A stretch of DNA of 64,000 bases, taken from NCBI RefSeq assembly GCF_019024285.1, contig NZ_WMKZ01000007.1, forward strand, positions 1-64,000. Direction: 5' to 3'. Each line of letters opens with the position of its first letter. The stretch's first letter is position 1. This stretch comes from Alkalihalobacterium elongatum (GTDB lineage Bacteria > Bacillota > Bacilli > Bacillales > Bacillaceae_F). The notes under the pieces were generated by a model. The model was not told where the DNA came from and ran no database searches. It worked only from the letters and a program-made list of their open reading frames with translations. The position numbers and the translations under genes are program-made. This document shows positions 54,223 to 61,731 of the stretch, one piece after another.

Positions 54223-55686
54223 GTGATTAAACTTTCGAATAGTCAAGTAGAACAGGCAATGTATCAAAATGCCTTTGAGTATGCCTCTAATGGTAAAGCA
54301 ATAGTAACGTTAGATGGAAGGTTTTATTTAGTTAATAGAACTTTATGTAATATTTCAGGTTATTCTAAAGAAGAATTACAGAAGGTAAATCTACCTCAAT
54401 TAACTCACGTCGAAGATATTTCTAAGACTAGTTATTTATTTAACGATAACCCACCTAGTATAGAAGGAAAAATAATTATTGATCAGCGGATTTTACATAA
54501 AAACGGTAAAGAAATTTGGGTTGCACTACATTTTTCACTACTTAATATGACCCAAGGGAATAAACACACTTCTCATTACCTTGTAGATATATATGATATC
54601 AGTAAACAAATTGAAAAAGAGAAGGAAATCAATAAGCTAAATCAAATTCATCAATTAATCTTAGATTCTATTACTGATGGTATTTATGGTATAGATTTAG
54701 ATGCAAATCTGATTTTCTGGAATAAGGCAGCAGAACAAATGGTTGGTTATGCAAAGGAAGAATTGGATAAGAGTAATCTACATGATCTAGTTCATCATAC
54801 AAATAAGCAAGGAAACCAAATACCAGTCTCCACTTGTCCTGTTTTCAAAGCTCTTAAAGAAGGTAAAACGATCCATGTGACAAATGATATATTTTGGAGA
54901 AAAGATGGTTCGAGTTTTGATGTTGAATATACAACAAACCCCATCTTAGACAGTGGCGGTGGAGAGTATATAGGGTCAGTTATTACATTTCGTGATATTA
55001 CAGAAATTAAAAAAACTAAGGAAATACTCCAGAAATCTGAAAAACTTTCTCTAGTAGGCCAGATGGCTGCTGGGATAGCACATGAAATACGCAATCCTTT
55101 AACCTCATTGAAAGGTTTTCTACAACTAATTCAGTCTGGTGAAACGGATAATCAATTATATTATAAAATTATGAATGAAGAATTTAATCGAATTGAATTA
55201 ATCCTTAATGAGTTATTACTCTTAGCTAAACCTAATGCGACATCATTATGTGAAAAAAATATTATTTCAGTTCTAGATCAAGTGATAGCTATACTACAAC
55301 CGCAATGTAATATACATAATGTACAAACAAATTTTACTTACGAGGCAGAAAAAATATTAGTATATTGTGATGATAATCAATTAAAGCAAGTATTTATCAA
55401 TCTTATAAAGAATGCGATTGATGCTATGCCGACTGGTGGTAAAATCTCTCTTGAGGTTGAACTTGAAAATGAACATGTTATTATACGAATTAAAGACGAA
55501 GGAATTGGAATTCCAGAAGAAAAGATAGCATCGATAGGGCGGCCATTTTTCTCCACGAAAGAAAACGGAACTGGTTTAGGACTAATGATATCCTTTGGAA
55601 TAATAGAAAATCACAATGGTAAAGTTTTTGTTAATAGTAAGGAAAATCAAGGTACGACGTTTACGATTACGCTGCCTCTGATATGA
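54223..55686 (+). CDS. Orphan sensor histidine kinase with two PAS domains
   Basis: Two PAS domains ('NAFEYASNGKAIVTLDGRFY' and 'DSITDGIYGIDLDANLIFWN') are followed by a HisKA domain with the phospho-His in 'AAGIAHEIRNPLTSLKGFL' and a HATPase with 'FINLIKNAIDAMP' and 'GTGLGLMISFGI'. No membrane helix is seen, so it is cytoplasmic, like KinA-type sporulation kinases. No response-regulator gene adjoins it. The GTG start has GGAGG eight bases before it; the earlier ATG at 54208 overlaps this site. Confidence 0.88.
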   Translation: MIKLSNSQVEQAMYQNAFEYASNGKAIVTLDGRFYLVNRTLCNISGYSKEELQKVNLPQLTHVEDISKTSYLFNDNPPSIEGKIIIDQRILHKNGKEIWVALHFSLLNMTQGNKHTSHYLVDIYDISKQIEKEKEINKLNQIHQLILDSITDGIYGIDLDANLIFWNKAAEQMVGYAKEELDKSNLHDLVHHTNKQGNQIPVSTCPVFKALKEGKTIHVTNDIFWRKDGSSFDVEYTTNPILDSGGGEYIGSVITFRDITEIKKTKEILQKSEKLSLVGQMAAGIAHEIRNPLTSLKGFLQLIQSGETDNQLYYKIMNEEFNRIELILNELLLLAKPNATSLCEKNIISVLDQVIAILQPQCNIHNVQTNFTYEAEKILVYCDDNQLKQVFINLIKNAIDAMPTGGKISLEVELENEHVIIRIKDEGIGIPEEKIASIGRPFFSTKENGTGLGLMISFGIIENHNGKVFVNSKENQGTTFTITLPLI

Positions 55687-56028
55687 GAAGTTATTAAAAG
55701 GACAGCTCCCGATAAGGAACTGCACCCCAATTGTTAGACACATCTAACAATTGGGGTGTGTTTTTTATGTTTTACCATGAGTCTATTTCGATAAGATCCT
55801 TAAAAGTGAACGATGAAATCACTATATTTCCCCTAAATCTCTGCAAGTTTATCCTTCTAGTAAGTTCTCCTAATATATCTAAGATGGTTTTTCCTATGTT
55901 AATTAAGAGTAGTAAAAAATTGTAATAGATTATAGAAAGTTATTTGAATTTTCCTTATACTTATTGACTTTCTTTTGTAATAAGGTATATTTATTAAAAA
56001 AATTCCGAAAAAATTAGGGGTGTATGTC
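55687..56028. other. Intergenic region with an IS-terminus-like hairpin
   Basis: This 342-base stretch holds a 16-bp perfect stem, CACCCCAATTGTTAGA (55723-55738) with TCTAACAATTGGGGTG (55743-55758), followed by TTTTTT. It is preceded by a CAGCTCCC-type segment. The stem acts well as a terminator. Its sequence also resembles, from memory, the ends of IS150-group elements. A 64-codon ORF inside lacks a convincing ribosome site and is not called. Confidence 0.45.
55723..55768 (+). terminator. Terminator after the PAS kinase gene
   Basis: A 16-bp perfect stem with a four-base CACA loop is followed by a T-tract. It ends the sensor kinase transcript. Confidence 0.85.
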
Positions 56029-57234
56029 ATGAAATATGCATTTGCCAAACGAGTACGCCATCTTCAATCTTCTGCTGTCCGTGATATTTTAAAGGTAGTA
56101 TCAAAAGGAAATGTGATTTCGTTTGCTGGCGGTCTTCCTGATGATGATTTATTTCCGCTAGAAGGTATTAAAGAAGCCTTTGAAGAAACATTTAAAACTG
56201 GTAAAAAATCATTGCAATATATTGAAACAGAGGGTTTTCTACCACTTCGTGAATTATTAATTGATCGTATGAAACGGAAGGAAATTACTTGTTATAATTC
56301 AGAAGAGATACTACTAACAACGGGTTCTCAACAGGCAATCGATTTATTTTCTAGAGTCACTTTTAATCCAGGAGATATTATCCTAACAGAAAATCCAACA
56401 TACTTAGCAGCACTTCAGGTATTTGAATCCTATGAGGCTAAAGTTATCCCAGTGGAGTCCGATGAACATGGAATGCTTGAAGGAGACTTAGTAAAGAAAA
56501 TAAGAAAATATAAGCCGAAATGTATTTATGTTGTACCGACTTTTTCGAATCCTGCAGGGAAAGTATGGTCGAATGAACGTAGAAAAATGGTTTTAAGGTT
56601 GGCACAAAAACATCATGTGATTATTTTTGAAGATGATCCATATGGAGATATTCAATTTGATAAAGATGAAACATACTATCCGATTGCATCGTTTGATAAA
56701 GAAGGAACCCATGTATTATATACGAGTACATTTTCTAAGACAGCTGTACCTGCATTAAGAACAGGATGGATTGCTGGACCGCATCAGATTATTAGAATTA
56801 TGTCTCAAGCAAAACAGGCAAATGATTTGCACTCTAACTCTTTATCACAGCAAGCTTTATATCATTTGTGTACTAATTTTGACTTAGATGGGCATATCAG
56901 TAATTTAATCGAGGTTTATCATTCAAGAATGAATATTATGTTACATGAGTTAGAAAAAGCAAACCTTCCTGGGATGTCTTATGTTGTACCAAAAGGAGGC
57001 ATGTTCTTCTGGATTGAATTGGATAAAAGCATTGATACAACCGAGTTACTGAAAGTAGCAGTTAATAGAGGTGTCGCTTATGTACCTGGTGCTCCTTTTT
57101 ATGTAGGTAAAGGAAAGAAGAATGCATTGAGGTTAAACTATACTCATTCAACTCCAGAAAAGTTAGAAGCGGGTATGAAAATACTAACAGAAGTAATTAG
57201 TGAGCATACTTCATTAAAAGAAATCGTAAGATAA
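56029..57234 (+). CDS. PLP-dependent class I/II aminotransferase (2-aminoadipate-transaminase-like)
   Basis: This 401-residue protein is of the fold-type I group related to the C-terminal halves of MocR regulators and to LysN/aminoadipate transaminases. Seen are 'ISFAGGLPDDDLFP', 'LTTGSQQAIDLFSRV', 'YVVPTFSNPAGKVWSNERRKM', 'FEDDPYGDIQFD' and the PLP lysine in 'TSTFSKTAVPALRTGWIAG'. The donor amino acid cannot be assigned. The ATG was chosen after AGGGGTG; the in-frame GTG nine bases upstream overlaps it. Confidence 0.85.
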   Translation: MKYAFAKRVRHLQSSAVRDILKVVSKGNVISFAGGLPDDDLFPLEGIKEAFEETFKTGKKSLQYIETEGFLPLRELLIDRMKRKEITCYNSEEILLTTGSQQAIDLFSRVTFNPGDIILTENPTYLAALQVFESYEAKVIPVESDEHGMLEGDLVKKIRKYKPKCIYVVPTFSNPAGKVWSNERRKMVLRLAQKHHVIIFEDDPYGDIQFDKDETYYPIASFDKEGTHVLYTSTFSKTAVPALRTGWIAGPHQIIRIMSQAKQANDLHSNSLSQQALYHLCTNFDLDGHISNLIEVYHSRMNIMLHELEKANLPGMSYVVPKGGMFFWIELDKSIDTTELLKVAVNRGVAYVPGAPFYVGKGKKNALRLNYTHSTPEKLEAGMKILTEVISEHTSLKEIVR

Positions 57235-57313
57235 TATTGAAGGGTTAACAAGAAAGTTGTCGAAATCTTATTTGACAGCTTTCTTTAGGCTTTGTAGGAA
57301 AGGTGGGCTATTT

Positions 57314-57628
57314 ATGTTAGTTGTAAATACAGAGATGGTTATAGGTAAAGAGATAGAAACCTCCTTAGGGGTAGTGAAAGGAAATACTGTACAGGCTAGG
57401 CATATTGGTAAGGATATTATGGGGGGGTTACGAAATATCGTTGGAGGACGAATGAAAGAGTATGAAGAGATGTTTATAGATGCTAGAAATTATGCTGAAA
57501 AGGAAATGATACGTGAAGCTGAAGCACTAGGTGCAGATGCGATTGTGAATGTACGATATACAACATCTTCAATTATGGAAGGGTCGTCTGAAATTCTAGT
57601 ATACGGAACAGCGGTTAAATTTAAATAA
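57314..57628 (+). CDS. YbjQ-family (UPF0145) pentameric protein
   Basis: This 104-residue protein has the pattern 'GVVKGNTVQARHIGKDIMGGLRNIVGGRMKEYEEM', 'AEALGADAIVNVRYTTS' and a C-terminal 'GTAVKF'. It matches the YbjQ/UPF0145 family of heavy-metal-binding-like pentamers, whose function is unknown. The start is the ATG after AAAGGTGG; the longer open frame before it lacks support. Confidence 0.88.
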   Translation: MLVVNTEMVIGKEIETSLGVVKGNTVQARHIGKDIMGGLRNIVGGRMKEYEEMFIDARNYAEKEMIREAEALGADAIVNVRYTTSSIMEGSSEILVYGTAVKFK

Positions 57629-57777
57629 CAGTTAAAGTTTGGTTTAGATTGTCATAATATATAATTAATTTATATAAAACTGACTAACTATTTTGAAAAT
57701 AATTGTCGTATCATAAATTCTTTTGTATAGTAGTAAGTAAAATAGATAGTCAATTAGTTACGAAGGGGAATAAAAGA

Positions 57778-58890
57778 ATGGTAGAGGTAGAAGAAAAATT
57801 TTGTCAATATTTAGAGGCAAATGCGAATAACTTTCTTTCTTACTGGAGAAAAAATGTACGTATATCAGATGCTGATCCATTTTCAGTTAACGTTGAGAGT
57901 AACGGTAAATTAATGTTTGACCTCCTAATATACTGTTTGAGAAATCCTTACCAAGATGAAATCGTAAAAGATCTAGCCTACAAAGTAGCAATTGAAAGAG
58001 TAACAGCTGACGTTAATATTAGTGAGTTTATATACAATGTGAATATTGGTAGAACCACTATTTTCCAATCACTAGAAGATATGGATCTGTCCCTAAAAAG
58101 TGTACAGCCTATTATTAATAAAATTAATTTTTGTTTTGATCAGTTTATATACCATGCTGTATATAAATATACTGAGTTAAAAAATATACAATTACAAGAT
58201 AAGAGTCTGTTTATCGAACAATCGCATAAGGACAGATTAACATTACTAGGCCAAATGTCGTCTAGCTTTGTACATGAATTCCGTAACCCATTAACTGCAG
58301 TAATGGGCTTTGTAAAGCTATTAAAAGAAGAGGATAGAGAGATAAAATATATTGATATAATTACACATGAGTTGGAACAGTTGAACTTTCGAATTTCGCA
58401 ATTTTTAGTAGCGTCAAGAAGAGAAACTACTTCACACCAACAAAAAGAGGATTTTGATATGAAAAACTTAATAGAAGAAATAATTGAGTTTGTATATCCT
58501 AGTATTGCAGACGGTGATGTAGTAGTTAAAACTGAAATTGGGGCAGAAAAAACAGTTAAAGGATATCGAGAGGAAATACGTCAAGTTTTTATCAACTTAA
58601 TTATGAACTCTATTGATGCCCTTAAAGATAATAGTGGGAGAAAAGAAATTATCATTAGTTCGAATGTAACGGAAGAAAGACAAATAGAAATTACAGTTAC
58701 GAATAACGGACCAGCCATCCCTGAACACGTTCAAAAAACCATTTTTGAACCATTTTTCACGACAAAAAAAATGGGCACAGGTATTGGATTATATGTGAGT
58801 AAAAAAATTATGGACAAACATAATGGTGCCATTTCATGTATTTCAAACGAAGAGTCAACAACTTTTACTGTCACCCTACAACTTGAATAA
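57778..58890 (+). CDS. Orphan sensor histidine kinase with an N-terminal HisK_N-like domain
   Basis: Residues 1-140 form an all-helical domain ('KFCQYLEANANNFLSYWRKNV') like the N-terminal domain of some Bacillus sporulation kinases (Pfam HisK_N, from memory). HisKA follows, with the phospho-His in 'SSSFVHEFRNPLTAVMGFVKLL', then a HATPase with 'FINLIMNSIDALK', 'FEPFFTTKKMGTGIGLYVSKKI'. No membrane helix is seen. It is a candidate phosphorelay input kinase. The ATG was chosen after GAAGGGGA; an earlier frame start has no ribosome site. Confidence 0.85.
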   Translation: MVEVEEKFCQYLEANANNFLSYWRKNVRISDADPFSVNVESNGKLMFDLLIYCLRNPYQDEIVKDLAYKVAIERVTADVNISEFIYNVNIGRTTIFQSLEDMDLSLKSVQPIINKINFCFDQFIYHAVYKYTELKNIQLQDKSLFIEQSHKDRLTLLGQMSSSFVHEFRNPLTAVMGFVKLLKEEDREIKYIDIITHELEQLNFRISQFLVASRRETTSHQQKEDFDMKNLIEEIIEFVYPSIADGDVVVKTEIGAEKTVKGYREEIRQVFINLIMNSIDALKDNSGRKEIIISSNVTEERQIEITVTNNGPAIPEHVQKTIFEPFFTTKKMGTGIGLYVSKKIMDKHNGAISCISNEESTTFTVTLQLE

Positions 58891-58892
58891 AT

Positions 58893-58933
58893 AAAAAAAG
58901 CGTGTATGTCAGTAACCTTCACACGCTTTTTTT
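58893..58933. terminator. Bidirectional terminator
   Basis: AAAAAAAGCGTGT (58893-58905) pairs perfectly with ACACGCTTTTTTT (58921-58933). The A- and T-tracts on each side serve the forward kinase gene and the reverse transporter gene. Confidence 0.85.
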
Positions 58934-58983
58934 ATGGGTACTATCGATAATCGCTCAAACTATTTGTACTTTTCTAAAGTCAA

Positions 58984-60342
58984 CTAATCAAATAGACCGA
59001 TTGCACTCAAGAAAACGAGTAAAATCCCAATAGGAGCGATAAATCGCAGAATAAAAATCCAAAGATGACCGATGAATGAGTTTCCGAAGTCAGATTCTTT
59101 TATAGCTTCTGATTTGTTCCAGCCCCAACCAACAAATAATGCAATTATTAATCCTCCTAGAGGTAGGAAAATGTTTGAAGCTAGAAAATCCATGTTATCT
59201 AAAATACTTCTGTCAAAAAAGGTAAGGTGTGACCATGCCCCAAAACCTAAAGAAGAAGGAATTCCAATTAAAAAGATTAGGGTACCAATTACCATTGCAG
59301 TGAACTTACGACTCCAACCAAATCTTCTAATAAAGTAAGCAACTGCAACTTCGAGTAATGAAACAGCTGATGAAAGTCCAGCAGCTGCTAACAAGAAAAA
59401 GAAAGCCAAGCCAACTATACCGCCGAAAGCAATACTATCAAATATATCAGGCAATGTGACAAACGCAAGTCCTGCACCATAACCTGGCTCAATTCCGAAG
59501 GCGAAAACGGCTGGGAATATCATAATTCCAGCAATAACTGCAAATACCGTATCTAGTGAAGCGACGCTATAGGCAGCACCTGGTAGTTTTTCTTCCTTTG
59601 ATAAATAGCTACCATAAGTTATAAGTGCACCCATTCCTAAGCTTAACGAGAAAAATGCTTGACCTAAGGCTGCTAAATAAACTTCTGGATCCTTAAAAGC
59701 TGACCATTCGGGTGAAAATAAAAAGGCAAGCCCTTCCTTAGCTCCCCCTAGTGTTAAACTATAACCAGCTAAAATAAGTAATAAAATAGCTAACACAGGC
59801 ATTAAAATTTTATTTGTTTTTTCAATTCCATTTTTTACACCAATTAGTACAACACCGATTGTAAGTACCATGAAAATAAATTGCCAAAAGATTGGGTGTG
59901 TTGGATGTGTTATAAAGTTTTCAAAATAGGCACCGTAGCCTTCAGATGGAGCAGACCATAATGTACCTGTTATATAGTTAATAAAATAAAATAATGTCCA
60001 ACCTGCAATAACACCATAAAAAGAAAGTATAATAAATGAAGATGCGACACCTAAAAAGCCACCGATGAACCAGGGTTTGTTAGGTGCAATCGTTTGAAAT
60101 GATCCAACTACATCGCTTTGCGCTCTACGACCTATCGTAAATTCTGCCATCATAATTGGAATACCAATTATTAATATACAAAGAAAATAAATGATTAAAA
60201 AGGCAGCTCCACCATTTTCTCCAGTTACATAAGAGAACCTCCATATATTCCCTAACCCAACGGCTGAACCCATTGCGGCTAAAATGAAGCCAAGTCTTGA
60301 TGCCCATTGTTCTCTAGGTTGATTTGTTACGTGATTCCTCAA
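58984..60342 (-). CDS. Neurotransmitter:sodium symporter-family (SNF) transporter
   Basis: This 452-residue permease has about 11-12 membrane helices. The first sodium-site helix is 'EQWASRLGFILAAMGSAVGLGNIWRFSYVTGENGGAAF', typical of bacterial LeuT-like sodium:amino-acid symporters such as YocR/YhdH in B. subtilis. The start is TTG, eight bases after AAAGGAGG; 26 codons of open frame before it lack a ribosome site. The amino-acid substrate cannot be assigned. Divergent from the LivG operon. Confidence 0.88.
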   Translation of the reverse strand: MRNHVTNQPREQWASRLGFILAAMGSAVGLGNIWRFSYVTGENGGAAFLIIYFLCILIIGIPIMMAEFTIGRRAQSDVVGSFQTIAPNKPWFIGGFLGVASSFIILSFYGVIAGWTLFYFINYITGTLWSAPSEGYGAYFENFITHPTHPIFWQFIFMVLTIGVVLIGVKNGIEKTNKILMPVLAILLLILAGYSLTLGGAKEGLAFLFSPEWSAFKDPEVYLAALGQAFFSLSLGMGALITYGSYLSKEEKLPGAAYSVASLDTVFAVIAGIMIFPAVFAFGIEPGYGAGLAFVTLPDIFDSIAFGGIVGLAFFFLLAAAGLSSAVSLLEVAVAYFIRRFGWSRKFTAMVIGTLIFLIGIPSSLGFGAWSHLTFFDRSILDNMDFLASNIFLPLGGLIIALFVGWGWNKSEAIKESDFGNSFIGHLWIFILRFIAPIGILLVFLSAIGLFD

Positions 60343-60484
60343 AAAAATTTCCTCCTTTAAACCATTAAAGATAAAAACAAGTGTTACTAATATAACATAG
60401 TATTTAGAAAAATTCGACACTGTTTGACAAAGTACTTATATAATAAGTGCTGTTAAGAACGTTGCAACTTTTCCAACCCTTTAG

Positions 60485-60535
60485 TTCCTGAAAGGTGTGT
60501 GAAATTAACATTTCAACATGGGAGCGAAAATCAAC
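60485..60535. repeat. Dispersed short repeat, copy 2
   Basis: It shares the 15-base core GAAATTAACATTTCA (60501-60515) and flanking CTGAAAGG and GAGC...AAC with 25964-26013. The core folds as a GAAAT/ATTTC stem. Confidence 0.5.
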
Positions 60536-60608
60536 TATCTGCTTTAACATAGCCTAAAATTTAATAGATTATTAATAGGTTGGGAGAAGGCTTTAAAAGG
60601 GATAGTGA

Positions 60609-60701
60609 ATGAGGAAAAGTAAGATGAGTTTTTTGATGTTACAAATGATGAAAGGTATTTCTATTCTACTAAATCTTTTTTGCTTCCTATTTAATGGATA
60701 A
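60609..60701 (+). CDS. Possible 30-residue hydrophobic peptide
   Basis: ATG has AAAAGGGA six bases upstream. The product begins MRKSKMSFLM and is followed by a hydrophobic helix ISILLNLFCFLFNG, the shape of a very small membrane peptide. It lies on the forward strand before the LivG operon. Short length and lack of homology make this tentative. Confidence 0.3.
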   Translation: MRKSKMSFLMLQMMKGISILLNLFCFLFNG

Positions 60702-60860
60702 GGTGAACAGCCTGTCATAATGGCGAGTATAAAAACTTATAATTTAAGCCTAAGTATTTGGGATAATTTTATAGTTTGTAAAATTTTATTGTAATATTTT
60801 CACAAACTATATATAAATATTTCCATTTTCGAATTTTCATAAAATTTTAAATTTTTATGT

Positions 60861-60890
60861 TGACATGAACATATGCTCATCTTTATAATC
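60861..60890 (+). promoter_or_regulatory. Consensus sigma-A promoter of the Liv/acyl-CoA ligase operon
   Basis: Perfect TTGACA (60861-60866) and TATAAT (60885-60890) boxes are 18 bases apart, about 50 bases before the ATPase start. With both boxes ideal, the operon should be strongly transcribed unless repressed. Confidence 0.85.
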
Positions 60891-60892
60891 AT

Positions 60893-60906
60893 GATAGCGC
60901 TTACAA
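60893..60906. promoter_or_regulatory. cre-like (CcpA) site over the transcription start
   Basis: TGATAGCGCTTACA differs from the cre consensus TGWAANCGNTNWCA at one position (base 4). It lies right after the -10 box, at about the start point, where CcpA bound to it would block transcription. This predicts carbon catabolite repression of the operon. Confidence 0.65.
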
Positions 60907-60940
60907 ATTACCAAATTAATGAGGAAAAGGGGGAAAATGC

Positions 60941-61711
60941 ATGGGAGCTATATTGGAGGTTGAAAATGTTTCACTCCAATTTGGTGGCGTTAAAGCATTG
61001 AACGATGTTAGCTACCATATAAAAGAAGGTGAGATTTTTTCACTCATAGGCCCTAATGGAGCTGGAAAAACCAGTATGTTAAATTGTATAAGTGGATTAT
61101 ATCGTCCTTCGAATGGTTCAATTCGTTTCAAAGGCCAAGAAATTCTTAATATGAAGCCTTATAAGAGAACGACTTTAGGAATTGCAAGAGCCTTCCAAAA
61201 TATTGCCCTTTTTGCTCATATGTCAGTACTTGATAATTTAAAGTTAGGTAGACATACTTTAATGAAATCAGGTCTTGTAAAGGGTGGACTTTATTGGGGA
61301 TCGGCCGAAAAGGAAGAAGTTAAGCACCGAAGAGCTGTAGAAGAGGTAATTGACTTCCTACAATTGCAAGATTACCGACATACACCTGTTGGTACACTAT
61401 CCTACGGTTTACAAAAAAGAGTTGAAGTAGGAAGAGCACTAGCATTAGAGCCAGAATTAATACTACTTGATGAACCAATGGCAGGAATGAATTCTTCAGA
61501 AAAAGAAGATATGTCTAGATTTATCTTAGATATGCATGAATTAAAAAACATGACAGTCGTTTTAATAGAACACGATCTAGGCGTTGTTATGGACTTATCT
61601 GACTCAATCGCTGTACTAGATTTTGGAAAACAAATTGGTTTTGGTACACCAGAAGAAATACAAAATAACCCTGAAGTTATTAAAGCTTATATTGGTGAGG
61701 AAGCTATTTAA
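60941..61711 (+). CDS. LivG-type ABC transporter ATPase
   Basis: This 256-residue ATP-binding subunit is of the branched-chain amino-acid/amide type. Walker A is 'GPNGAGKTS', the signature is 'LSYGLQKRVEVGRALALEPEL', Walker B 'LILLDEP' and the switch His 'LIEHDLGV'. It has the LivG-specific long insert and the start 'LQFGGVKALNDVS'. The gene order ATPase, acyl-CoA ligase, LivH permease suggests that the imported substrate is a carboxylic acid rather than leucine. The ribosome site is AAAAGGGGG. Confidence 0.9.
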   Translation: MGAILEVENVSLQFGGVKALNDVSYHIKEGEIFSLIGPNGAGKTSMLNCISGLYRPSNGSIRFKGQEILNMKPYKRTTLGIARAFQNIALFAHMSVLDNLKLGRHTLMKSGLVKGGLYWGSAEKEEVKHRRAVEEVIDFLQLQDYRHTPVGTLSYGLQKRVEVGRALALEPELILLDEPMAGMNSSEKEDMSRFILDMHELKNMTVVLIEHDLGVVMDLSDSIAVLDFGKQIGFGTPEEIQNNPEVIKAYIGEEAI

Positions 61712-61731
61712 GGAAGGAGGCACTTATAGCT

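Larger units (their letters stand above)
60343..60940. other. Divergent regulatory region (598 bases)
   Basis: The region holds, in order, the second copy of a dispersed repeat (60485-60535), a 30-codon hydrophobic ORF (60609-60701), a consensus sigma-A promoter (60861-60890) and a cre-like site (60893-60906). The symporter promoter must lie near 60360-60480 on the minus strand, but no clear -35/-10 pair was chosen there. Confidence 0.5.

Noticed and set aside
55731-55925. 64-codon ORF after the PAS kinase gene
   Set aside because: It begins inside the terminator hairpin, lacks a ribosome site and has no recognisable features.
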